50,100 nt of DNA from Kutzneria sp. (GTDB lineage Bacteria > Actinomycetota > Actinomycetes > Mycobacteriales > Pseudonocardiaceae): assembly GCA_019239965.1 (NCBI GenBank), contig JAFAZC010000073.1, positions 1 through 50,100 on the forward strand, in the 5' to 3' direction. Position numbers and translations under genes: made by a program. Shown here in pieces: positions 33,977 through 42,900 of this stretch. Within the stretch, counting starts at the first letter, position 1. Each line of letters starts with the position of its first letter. Under the pieces are notes generated by a model that was not told the DNA's origin, did no database searches, and worked only from the letters and a program-made list of their open reading frames with translations.

Positions 33977-34636
33977 TCAGGGGCCGAGCCGGACAACTGT
34001 CCACCCGTCCCTGTCGAGCCGGAAGCACAACCGGTCGTGCATCCGGTCCCGGCGGCCCTGCCAGAACTCCACACTGTCCGGGCGGATCCGCCAGCCGCCC
34101 CAGTGCGGCGGTACGGGAACCCGGTCCGCGTCGGCGAACTGCCGCTGAATGTTGGCCAGTGCGCTGTCGAGGGCCTGGCGGCCGCTCACCACCCTGGACT
34201 GGGGCGAAGCCCAGGCGCCAAGCTGGGATCCCCGTGGCCGGCTGTTCCAGTACTCAGCCGTTTCCTCGGCATCCACCTTCTCGACGGTGCCGCGGACAGT
34301 GGCCTGTCGCTGCATCGCCAACCACGGGAAGGTCGCCGACGCGTACCGGGTCGCCCGCAGATCGTGGCTCTTGGCCGAGGTGTAGTTGGTGAAGAACACC
34401 AGCCCCCGTTCGTCGAGGCCCTTGGCGAGCACGGTACGGGAGGACGGTCGTCCCTGCGGATCCGCGGTGGCGAGCACCATCGCGTTGGGCTCGGCCAGCC
34501 CGGCCCGGGTGGCGTCGTCGAGCCACGACCGCAACTGTTCGTGCCAACTGGGCGCGAGTTGGTCCTCCGCGAGGGAACCCTGTTCGTAGGACACGCGCAT
34601 CGCCGGCAGGGCGACACTGGACTGGGCTTCCGGCAT
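33977..34636 (-). CDS. pdxH: Pyridoxamine 5'-phosphate oxidase (219 aa)
   Basis: FMN enzyme that makes pyridoxal 5'-phosphate from pyridoxamine or pyridoxine 5'-phosphate. FMN-binding segments are PSSRTVLAKGLDERGLVFFTNY and SAKSHDL; the signature near the C-terminus includes RPRGSQLGAWASPQS, and the end is PDSVEFWQGRRDRMHDRLCF with the substrate-binding Arg residues. Length is normal. It is divergent from the second citrate synthase. PLP is the cofactor of SerC encoded nearby. Confidence 0.95.
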   Translation of the reverse strand: MPEAQSSVALPAMRVSYEQGSLAEDQLAPSWHEQLRSWLDDATRAGLAEPNAMVLATADPQGRPSSRTVLAKGLDERGLVFFTNYTSAKSHDLRATRYASATFPWLAMQRQATVRGTVEKVDAEETAEYWNSRPRGSQLGAWASPQSRVVSGRQALDSALANIQRQFADADRVPVPPHWGGWRIRPDSVEFWQGRRDRMHDRLCFRLDRDGWTVVRLGP

Positions 34637-35017
34637 GGCGGACCTCCGACAACAGACACCGACGGCACCGAGGGCAGTTGCGCACGGACGTCCCGGTGAA
34701 CGTACGGGGTTCGGAGAAGAATCGAAACCGCCTGCGAGGTGATGCCCAACACTCGAAGACGTGATCCGGACCGCGATTTCGCGACAGGGTGATACCGAAT
34801 CGAATCAGAAATCCGAATGGGTGAAGGGACTCCAGCGGAGTGAGCCAACACACCGCTCTCGGCGATTGCCGAACGGGCCGGCAAGGAGCAGTGTTGCGCC
34901 AACCGCGCGCTGGAACGCCGCCGGCGGAGAGCACGTCCTCCCGTGACCGCGATTCGCGCGATGTGCCCACAAGACCGCGGCTCCTATGCAGGGCTCTAGT
35001 CAACGAGGACGGATCTC
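34637..35017. other. Divergent promoter region, pdxH / citrate synthase
   Basis: No gene is supported in these 381 bp. A dyad ACTCC-agc-GGAGT lies at 34829-34841. A ribosome binding site GAGGACGG precedes the citrate synthase ATG. I see no convincing -35/-10 pair. Confidence 0.4.
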
Positions 35018-36148
35018 ATGACGACCGCGCAGCAAACAACCACTGACAACGGTTTCCGGGCCGGTCTGGAAGGCGTTGTCGCCTTCATGACTGAAATCGC
35101 CGAGCCCGATCGGGACGGCGGTGCGTTGCGCTATCGCGGGGTCGATATCGAGGACCTCGTGGGCAGGACCACCTTTGGCGACGTCTGGGCGCTGCTCGTC
35201 GACGGGCGGTTCGGCCCCGGCCTCGCGCCGGCGGAGCCGTTCCCGATCCCGGTGCACACCGGAGACGTGCGGGTCGACGTGCAGGCGGCGCTGGCGATGC
35301 TCGCCCCGATCTGGGGCTATCGGCCGTTGCTCGACATCACCGACGAGCAGGCACGCGAGCAACTCGCCCGCGCCTCGGTGATGGCACTGTCCTATGTGGC
35401 GCAGTCGGCGCGAGGCGTCGGACACACCGCAGTGCCCCAGCAGCGCGTTGACGAGTGCACCACGATCACCGAGCGGTTCATGACCCGGTGGCGCGGCGAG
35501 CCGGATCCGGCACACGTCAGGGCCGTGGACGCCTACTTCGTCTCAGCCGCCGAGCACGGTATGAACGCGTCGACCTTCACCGCCAGGGTGATCGCATCGA
35601 CCGGCGCCGACGTCGCCGCGGCCCTGTCCGGCGCGATCGGCGCGATGTCTGGCCCACTGCACGGCGGCGCACCGGCGCGGGTGCTGCCGATGATCGAGGA
35701 GGTCGAGCGGGTCGGGGACGCGCACAAGGTCGTCACGGGCATCCTCGACCGGAACGAACGGCTCATGGGTTTCGGCCACCGGGTCTACCGCGCCGAGGAC
35801 CCGAGGGCACGGGTGCTGCGTAGGACGTGCCGGGAACTGGGCGCCTCCCGCTACGGCGTCGCCGTGGAGCTGGAGCGCGCCGCACTGGCCGAGTTGCGCG
35901 AACGCAGGCCGGATCGGGCGATCGAGACGAACGTGGAGTTCTGGGCCGCGGTCATCCTCGACTTCGCCGAGGTGCCGCCACACATGATGCCGGCGATGTT
36001 CACCTGCGCCCGTACCGCGGGCTGGTGCGCGCACATCCTCGAACAGAAGCGCACGGGCCGGCTGGTGCGCCCGTCCGCGCGGTACGTCGGCCCCGGTCCA
36101 CGCCGGCCCGAGGAGGTCGTCGGCTGGGACAGCATCCGACGCGGGTGA
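35018..36148 (+). CDS. citA: Second citrate synthase, CitA-type (376 aa)
   Basis: A citrate synthase or 2-methylcitrate synthase paralogue shorter than GltA because it lacks the N-terminal beta domain. Motifs are GALRYRGVDIEDL, HGMNASTFTARVIASTGAD, the catalytic-His region SGPLHGGAPARVL, MGFGHRVYRAEDPRA, and the Asp region NVEFWAAVILDFAEVP. It matches mycobacterial CitA (Rv0889c), which lies close to serC and gltA2 there, so the gene order supports the name. Methylcitrate synthase activity cannot be excluded; no prpD/prpB genes are nearby. Confidence 0.92.
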   Translation: MTTAQQTTTDNGFRAGLEGVVAFMTEIAEPDRDGGALRYRGVDIEDLVGRTTFGDVWALLVDGRFGPGLAPAEPFPIPVHTGDVRVDVQAALAMLAPIWGYRPLLDITDEQAREQLARASVMALSYVAQSARGVGHTAVPQQRVDECTTITERFMTRWRGEPDPAHVRAVDAYFVSAAEHGMNASTFTARVIASTGADVAAALSGAIGAMSGPLHGGAPARVLPMIEEVERVGDAHKVVTGILDRNERLMGFGHRVYRAEDPRARVLRRTCRELGASRYGVAVELERAALAELRERRPDRAIETNVEFWAAVILDFAEVPPHMMPAMFTCARTAGWCAHILEQKRTGRLVRPSARYVGPGPRRPEEVVGWDSIRRG

Positions 36149-36245
36149 GGATCGCCCTGTGGCGCCGGACACCTCGGCCGTGCCCGGCGGCGTGGACCTG
36201 CCAGACTGGAGACTTCCGGCAACGGCGCCGGTCACGTCCTCATAG

Positions 36246-37645
<1,400 letters not shown>

Positions 37646-37868
37646 GATCGCCAATCACCTTGTGAAACGTAGATCAAATACTATTCACCCGAGGCCCACC
37701 AGACGGAAAAGATCCAACTCGTCGGCAGACCAAACTCGGCCACACCATCCTTGAGCTGCTGTGATGTTACCTGGGTGCATCATCCAAGTCCGGATCGCAT
37801 CTCTCTGAACGCGGTACCGACGTCGACAGAAATCCATCGCTTCACAATGCAGGCGATCAGATCCTGTC
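37646..37868. other. AT-richer leader of the lasso cluster
   Basis: No gene is supported. G+C content falls below the neighbouring genes here and just downstream (26 of 60 bases are G or C in 37861-37920), consistent with recently joined DNA or a regulatory zone. A 114-codon leftward frame covers part of it but has no protein character. Confidence 0.4.
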
Positions 37869-37897
37869 TTGTTAGATCTCGATTCGTCACCTAAACT
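37869..37897 (+). promoter_or_regulatory. Candidate promoter of the lasso-peptide operon
   Basis: TTGTTA (37869-37874) and TAAACT (37892-37897) are separated by exactly 17 bp, matching a sigma-70-type -35/-10 pair. Transcription would start near 37904, leaving ~124 nt of leader before the precursor ATG at 38028. It is the best promoter match near this operon. Confidence 0.5.
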
Positions 37898-38027
37898 ACT
37901 AACCCGGGGAAATTTCCACATAGTGCAGCCGTTCACGCGGAACCGGCTCATCCAGTGTGTCTGTCGGATTGTGAATCCGGGCCGAGTGAGTGGCCGGTAC
38001 TGGGGTTTCGATGACAGGAGCACCATC

Positions 38028-38153
38028 ATGGATGAACAAGTACCTGTTGACGTCTACCAGCCACCGGCAGTAGTGGAGCTGGGCGAGTTCGGCGAGGACA
38101 CGCTCGGCGCCGGGGGATGGACATATGACGACATTCAGCACTACGGCGGTTGA
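38028..38153 (+). CDS. Lasso peptide precursor (41 aa)
   Basis: The leader has the RRE-recognition pattern YxxPxLxxxGxxxxxT: Y10, P13, V15, G19 and T25 in YQPPAVVELGEFGEDTL. Thr25 at the penultimate leader position predicts cleavage after Leu26, releasing the 15-residue core GAGGWTYDDIQHYGG. Gly1 of the core would form the isopeptide with Asp8 or Asp9, giving an 8- or 9-residue macrolactam ring; His12 and Tyr13 are candidate plug residues. There are no Cys, so it is a class II lasso peptide. AGGAG lies 7 nt before ATG 38028. The cyclase gene begins 18 nt after the stop. Target or activity is unknown. Confidence 0.92.
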   Translation: MDEQVPVDVYQPPAVVELGEFGEDTLGAGGWTYDDIQHYGG

Positions 38154-38171
38154 CCGCCGCGGCGGAACTCG

Positions 38172-40031
38172 ATGAGTTGCCGGGAGATGGACACCTCGAC
38201 CGAGGGTTGGGTGGTCTTGCCCGACCATCCGGACGCGCGGAGAGTGATTGCCGGGTGCCCGTCTCGGTGGCGGCCTGTGCTGGCGCATGCCTCCGGAAAT
38301 CCGTGGCTGGTCGGCGACTTCGGTCACGATACGGCCATCCTGGCAACAGTCGGGGCAGTGCGGGTGGCGGTGATCGGATCATGCCCGGTCACCGCCACCC
38401 GCCTGACAGAACTGGTCGCGCAGACGCGTACGGCGGCCGAGCTGGACGCGCTGGCCCGGGCGTTGCCGGGCTGCTTCCACCTCCTGGCGTCCGTAGCCGG
38501 CGTGGTGCGGGTGCAGGGCAGCCTGACCGGACTGCGCGCGGTGTTCCACGCCAGGCTCGGCCGGGTCCCGGTGGCAGGCGACCGGGCCGATGTACTCGCG
38601 TGGATCACCGGCGCGGGAGTCGATGAACAGAGCCTCGCGACGCGGGTGGTCTGCGGGCCCCAGGTGCCGCCCCCCGTGTGCGAACACACCCTGTGGACCG
38701 GGGTGCGAGCGCTGCCCACGGATCACTACCTGCGGATCGATCCCGGCAATAGGTGTACTGAGGTGTGCTGGTGGCGTCCGCCAGAGCCCGAGGTGCCGTT
38801 GGGCGTCGGTGCGGGCGTCGTACGTCAAGCGTTGACGACGGCGGTCGGCGTACGCAGGTCGATCGGCGGACGGCTGAGCGCGGATCTGTCCGGCGGGCTG
38901 GACTCCACCTCACTGTGCTACCTGGCCGCCCGAGGTGGCGTGTCCGATCTGCTGACCTTCCGACGGGCCGAGGCTGAGGCGGGCAACGACGACGCCCTGT
39001 TCGCGGCCATGGCCGTCGCCGAACTACCGGGGGCCGAGCACGTGGTGCTCGATCAGACCGAGATGCCGGGCAACTTCGCCGATCCTGGCGACAACGGCGA
39101 CACCGAGGCGCCCTACCGGTTCGGCCGGACCTTGGCCCGCTATCGACACACCACCAGACTGTTGGCCGCCCACGGCGCCGGCGTCCACGTGGCCGGACAC
39201 GGTGGCGACGAGGTGTTCCACGCCTTCCCGACCTATCTGCACCCGCTATCACGACGCCGACCGCTCACCGCCGTGTCCCATGTGCGCGGCCATCGGGCGC
39301 TGCATCGTTGGACCTGGACGGCCACCCTATCGAGCCTGGCCAGCCGTGGTGACCTCGGCGCCTGGTGGCGTCAGCAGGCCCGGCAACTGACCAGCGGTCC
39401 GCTGCTACAGCGCACTCCTCGGCTGGACTGGGGGTTCCCGCTGCGGGCGCGGGAATGGGTCACTCCGGCCGCACTCGACACCGCCCGGGCGGTCCTACGC
39501 TCGGTCGGGGACACGGCCCGGCCCCTTGCCGGTGATCGCGGGCAACACGTCGCAGTGGCACTCCTGCGGACGGTCGGGCCGGGCTACCGGCAACTGGCGC
39601 GGGTGTTCGCCGCCGCCGGAATACGGCTGGAGCTGCCCTATCTCGACGACCGAGTAGTCGAGGCCGCGCTGGCGGTGCGCCCGCACGAACGCACCACGCC
39701 CTGGCGGTACAAGCCGTTGCTGGTCGAGGCGATGCGCGGCATCCTGCCGGAGCAGCTCGCCGCGCGCACCACCAAGGGCGAGTTCGGTGAGGATGTCCGC
39801 GTCGGGCTGCGCCGTCACCTCGGCGAGATCCTGGACCTGTTCGCCGACTCCGCGTTGGCCAGTAGCGGCTTCATCGACCCGGACCTGCTGCGCCGTGAGC
39901 TGCTGGCCCCGCAGGCCGGCAATGCCGTGATATTCGCTCTGGAAGACCTGTTGGGCTGTGAAACCTGGCTGCGCACCGCCGTCGCGGCCCCGCTCCTTGG
40001 GAGGGACCATGCCAATACGACTGCGAGATGA
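38172..40031 (+). CDS. Lasso cyclase, asparagine-synthetase-like (619 aa)
   Basis: ATP-dependent macrolactam synthetase that adenylates the ring-closing Asp side chain of the core and joins it to the N-terminal Gly. The N-terminal ~200 residues correspond to the glutaminase-like domain of AsnB without its N-terminal Cys nucleophile, as usual for lasso cyclases. The synthetase domain has the PPi loop LSADLSGGLDSTSL near residue 240, the VAGHGGDEVF segment, and the late LPYLDDRVVEAAL and RTTKGEF stretches. ATG 38172 is preferred; ATG 38187 has GGGAG directly against it, too close for use. It overlaps the RRE gene at its end. Confidence 0.93.
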   Translation: MSCREMDTSTEGWVVLPDHPDARRVIAGCPSRWRPVLAHASGNPWLVGDFGHDTAILATVGAVRVAVIGSCPVTATRLTELVAQTRTAAELDALARALPGCFHLLASVAGVVRVQGSLTGLRAVFHARLGRVPVAGDRADVLAWITGAGVDEQSLATRVVCGPQVPPPVCEHTLWTGVRALPTDHYLRIDPGNRCTEVCWWRPPEPEVPLGVGAGVVRQALTTAVGVRRSIGGRLSADLSGGLDSTSLCYLAARGGVSDLLTFRRAEAEAGNDDALFAAMAVAELPGAEHVVLDQTEMPGNFADPGDNGDTEAPYRFGRTLARYRHTTRLLAAHGAGVHVAGHGGDEVFHAFPTYLHPLSRRRPLTAVSHVRGHRALHRWTWTATLSSLASRGDLGAWWRQQARQLTSGPLLQRTPRLDWGFPLRAREWVTPAALDTARAVLRSVGDTARPLAGDRGQHVAVALLRTVGPGYRQLARVFAAAGIRLELPYLDDRVVEAALAVRPHERTTPWRYKPLLVEAMRGILPEQLAARTTKGEFGEDVRVGLRRHLGEILDLFADSALASSGFIDPDLLRRELLAPQAGNAVIFALEDLLGCETWLRTAVAAPLLGRDHANTTAR

Positions 40032-40269
40032 CGTTACCAGCGCTGAAACCGATGACGGCGTGGTCCTGCTTGACGAACATACCGGCCGCTACTGGCAACT
40101 CAATCCCACCGCGGGGCTGGTACTGCGCGATCTGCGTGACGGCCGCTCGCTCGACGACATCGCGGAAGACCTCGCCACCCGCTACCGGATCGACCCTGAC
40201 CGGGTCCGCCGCGACGTGACCGCCATCGTCGACCGCCTGGCCGCGGAGAACCTGGTGCGGCGGACATGA
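40009..40269 (+). CDS. Lasso B1 protein, PqqD-like RRE (86 aa)
   Basis: The RiPP recognition element that binds the leader peptide and presents it to the protease. It has the PqqD/RRE winged-helix pattern: TDDGVVLLDEHTGRYWQLNP, then TAGLVLRDLRDGRSLDDIAEDL and a final helix. ATG 40009 follows GGGAGGGA and overlaps the end of the cyclase gene by 23 nt; the upstream part of the frame is cyclase shadow. It overlaps the B2 gene by 4 nt (ATGA). Confidence 0.92.
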   Translation: MPIRLRDDVTSAETDDGVVLLDEHTGRYWQLNPTAGLVLRDLRDGRSLDDIAEDLATRYRIDPDRVRRDVTAIVDRLAAENLVRRT

Positions 40270-40682
40270 GCGTTCCCATGAGCCTCGAGCACCAGTCGCG
40301 TCTGCCGGTGGGCCGACGCCTCCTCGCCCTGCTGGCCGTCGGTGTCGCCAGACCGCTGGCTGGCCTGCGTCCCCGCCGGCTGCGCAAGGTTCTCGAATTC
40401 GTCCGCCGCGGCGCCCCGCCCGCCACCGCTCAGCAGGCGCTCAGTGCCCGCGAAGCAGTGGTCGCGGTCAGTCTGCGCTGCGCCGGCCAAGGCTGTCTGC
40501 AGCGGTCCATCGCCGCCAGCCTCTACTGCCGAGCGCGTGGCAGCTGGCCAACCTGGTGTACCGGCGTGCGCACCAACCCCTTCGCCGCCCACGCTTGGAT
40601 CCAGGTTGACGGCCAACCGATCGGAGAACACCACCCCACCGGCTACTACCGACCCCTGCTCACCATCCCCCCTGTTCCATGA
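40266..40682 (+). CDS. Lasso B2 leader peptidase, transglutaminase-like (138 aa)
   Basis: The cysteine protease that removes the leader of the precursor. The catalytic triad is readable: Cys77 in GQGCLQRSIA, His109 in AAHAWIQVDG, and Asp115 in the same segment. Length and the N-terminal basic helical region match stand-alone B2 proteins of the split B1/B2 type found in actinobacteria. It ends the A-C-B1-B2 operon. A hairpin-forming region follows: GAGGCG (40681-40686) and CGCCTC (40727-40732) flank an inner GACGC-TC-GCGTC, between this gene and the convergent oxygenase gene. No dedicated lasso exporter gene follows. Confidence 0.92.
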   Translation: MSVPMSLEHQSRLPVGRRLLALLAVGVARPLAGLRPRRLRKVLEFVRRGAPPATAQQALSAREAVVAVSLRCAGQGCLQRSIAASLYCRARGSWPTWCTGVRTNPFAAHAWIQVDGQPIGEHHPTGYYRPLLTIPPVP

Positions 40683-40732
40683 GGCGCGTCGCGACGCTCG
40701 CGTCTCACGGTGACCAGTGGGCGAAACGCCTC

Positions 40733-41911
40733 TCACCGCAACGCCACCACGCCCGCCTTCAGTAGCGTGAATATCACGCGAGCCGATCGTTCTGCACTGA
40801 CGCCCACGTTCAGCTCGAGGAGCTGTTCCACGGTCAGATCGCTGTGCGAAAGGATCGCGTCGATGAGCGGCTTGGTTGCCGCGGGAAAGGACCATCGCCG
40901 TCCCAGCGCGGTGAGGATGTAGCCGTCGTTGGCGGGGATGACCGTGGCCCTCGTGGCGAGGAGCATGACTCTGGCGCTCCTGCTGTCGAGTACGGAGTCT
41001 TCGTCGAGGAGGCCAGGAAGTCCGAACAGCGGTCGGCCGCGACTTGTACCGTCGGCGTGAGCCAAGAACTGGTCCACGATGTCTTCCGGCGCTATCAGCT
41101 CGTTCCAGTGTGCTCGAATCGCGGCGATGTATTCCTGCTTTTGCCGTTCGTCCGCCTTGCGGGGCAAACGTTTCCTGAAGAGCTCATGTGCCCGCGCCCT
41201 GTCGACCAGCCAGGTCAGGAAATCAATTCCGTCCTCAAGATCGATCCCAATGGTGAGATGGAGTGAGGGTTCCCCCACAGCGCTCACCGAATGCCACCAC
41301 CGACGCGGCAGGTACAACACATCCCCGGCCGTCAGGTCGAACTCGACGGCCGGCGGGCCCTCACGTCTGCGATACACCGAACCTTGGCGCGTGGGTTCGT
41401 AGATCCTCCAGTGCTTTCGCCCGTCAAGCTGTATCACGAAAACATCGTGATCGTCCCAATGCTCGACGAAACCGGGGACAGGCGCCCAACTGGCGAACAT
41501 GGTGGAGGTGACCGACGCTCCCAGTTCCGATTCCAGTACCGCGGCCAGCCTCGCGATCGGCTCATGAACCTGGTCGACACGATTGCACACCAATGACGCG
41601 CCGTTCCTCAGCTCATCAAGCAGTCGCTCGACGACAACCCTCCGGTGTGGAGTAGCCCCTGTCCTGTCGGCCGGCTCGCTGTACGTGTCAGCGGGGACGA
41701 GCACGCCCTCCCGCACGACCCGAAACCGGGGAGTCTCGAAGACCTGGGTCGCCAGCAGGCTGTTGACAACCTCCCAACTGGCCAAGCCACTGAAGCGCCC
41801 CGGCATACCGTCGTAGCGAGCCCAGGCTCGGGCATAGGTGCCGTGCAGAAAATCATCGACCGTCCTGGGCGCAACCAGGTCCGCCAGTCGGAAGTCCGTC
41901 ACTGTCGCCAC
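40733..41911 (-). CDS. JmjC-type 2-oxoglutarate oxygenase, ROXA-like (392 aa)
   Basis: An Fe(II)/2-oxoglutarate dioxygenase of the JmjC cupin fold, related to ribosomal oxygenases YcfD/ROXA. Iron ligands are H151 and D153 in EHWDDHDVFVIQ and the distal H207 in LPRRWWHSVS; Lys166 in DGRKHWRIYEP may bind 2-oxoglutarate. The C-terminal ~90 residues look like the winged-helix domain typical of ROXA (YILTALGRRWSFPAATKPLI). It starts at GTG 41911, directly after the TAG of the 40-aa peptide gene, so the two are translationally coupled. That suggests it hydroxylates or otherwise oxidises this peptide; acting on the lasso core is the alternative. Confidence 0.85.
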   Translation of the reverse strand: MATVTDFRLADLVAPRTVDDFLHGTYARAWARYDGMPGRFSGLASWEVVNSLLATQVFETPRFRVVREGVLVPADTYSEPADRTGATPHRRVVVERLLDELRNGASLVCNRVDQVHEPIARLAAVLESELGASVTSTMFASWAPVPGFVEHWDDHDVFVIQLDGRKHWRIYEPTRQGSVYRRREGPPAVEFDLTAGDVLYLPRRWWHSVSAVGEPSLHLTIGIDLEDGIDFLTWLVDRARAHELFRKRLPRKADERQKQEYIAAIRAHWNELIAPEDIVDQFLAHADGTSRGRPLFGLPGLLDEDSVLDSRSARVMLLATRATVIPANDGYILTALGRRWSFPAATKPLIDAILSHSDLTVEQLLELNVGVSAERSARVIFTLLKAGVVALR

Positions 41912-42034
41912 CTAGTCATCGAGCAGACACGAGGGGCAGAGAATGGTCGTGGCACCGGTCGATTCGACTGGATCGATTTCCACCAGCAGGTCGTCATCAG
42001 ACTCTGGGTCGGCGACCTGGATTCTCTCGTCCAT
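41912..42034 (-). CDS. Putative RiPP precursor, 40-aa acidic peptide with CPSC
   Basis: ATG 42034 lies 6 nt after the ribosome binding site GGAAGGG. The peptide begins MDERIQVADPESDDDLLVEI, very acidic, and ends TTILCPSCLLDD. Length, acidic front and a Cys-containing C-terminus are what a RiPP precursor looks like: leader ~1-24, candidate core ~25-40 with two Cys in a C-x-x-C. It stops directly before the oxygenase start. There is some likeness to FxLD-type precursors (hydrophobic-acidic VEIDPVES), but no lanthipeptide synthetase is nearby. Alternatives are a metal-binding micropeptide. The frame extends upstream to 42109 without a better start. Confidence 0.65.
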   Translation of the reverse strand: MDERIQVADPESDDDLLVEIDPVESTGATTILCPSCLLDD

Positions 42035-42212
42035 GACAGACCCTTCCGACGGAAGCCTGATCCGATTCGTGTGGTGGCTATCGATCGCTGGACGCGTGCC
42101 GGGTGTCACGGAAGTGGTAGTGCGTGGCTAACTCGTCGTAATCCAGTCGTCAGTGTGACACAGGCCCATACCGTACTCAAATTCTCGCGACCGGCGACAA
42201 GGTGCGGTGCGC

Positions 42213-42602
42213 TTATCCGCGGCTTGTGCGGCTGACGCTGACCCAATGCGTGGACTGGGCTGTCGGCCAGCCATTCCCGACCGCGGCCGATATCAGCACG
42301 GCGAGTCCAAACCACACGTATCCGTTGCCAATCCACACCCAGTGATGTGACCAGGACACGGGCGACACCAGCAAGCCGGCGAAGGCGTTGAGCAGCACCA
42401 CCTCGCGAGCTCGAGACCGCGCCCGCCGCATCCCGACGACGGCCAGGGCCACCACCACCGCGGACAGCACGATCCACCAACCCGGTCCTGCTCCGAGCCG
42501 GACAAGAAGGCCGCGGATCGACTGGTTGCTGACGTGGGCGGCGCCGCCGATCCGGGCGGTGTCGAAGACAGCACGCGTCCAGTACTCGACCGAGTCGCGC
42601 CG
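42213..42602 (-). pseudogene. Fragment of GT87 (DUF2029) mannosyltransferase
   Basis: Between ~42602 and ~42270 on the minus strand the translation reads DSVEYWTRAVFDTARIGGAA, then HVSNQSIRGLL and further on NAFAGLLVSPVSWSHHWVWI. These are C-terminal motifs of polyprenol-phosphate-mannose-dependent alpha-1,2-mannosyltransferases, which are ~400-residue membrane proteins. The upstream half and the last helices are missing, and what precedes in the frame is not protein-like. It is a remnant flanking the lasso/oxygenase block on the right. Confidence 0.65.
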
Positions 42603-42900
42603 ATCGACGAGGAACCGATCACAACCATCCTCGGTCTGTCCATCGTCCGGTCCGTCGCCACCGCGCACGGAAGCACCGCGACGGCCGAACCGGGCATCGA
42701 CGGTGGCCTTTCCGTTCGGGTCGCCCTTCCCGGGTGAACCCCGACGCCCCCTCGCGCGTCTCATCCAGTGAATTCGTCAAGATCCAGGTAATGTCGGCCG
42801 GATCAGAGTCGAGTACAGCTAGACTCGGCGCGCCTCCCGCGTCAAGCAGGCGCGCCGACCTAACGTGGCATCGGTGAGGTGAGACATCGGGGAGGCCGAG
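42603..42900. other. Leader of sepH, no gene seen
   Basis: About 300 bp without a supportable gene. The stretch ends in the sepH ribosome binding site GGGGAGG just before ATG 42901. No clear terminator or promoter could be read. Confidence 0.4.

Noticed and set aside
37869..38027. Upstream in-frame extension of the lasso precursor from a TTG codon
   Set aside because: It would put 53 extra residues before a good ATG with AGGAG at the right distance, and the TTG is part of the predicted -35 element.
37685..38029. 114-codon leftward frame across the lasso leader region
   Set aside because: It has no ribosome binding site and reads as non-protein-like sequence antisense to the promoter and precursor start.
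40733..42034. Oxygenase unit as part of the lasso operon
   Set aside because: It is on the opposite strand with its own ribosome binding sites and a hairpin region between, so it is treated as a separate unit, though a role on the lasso core stays possible.
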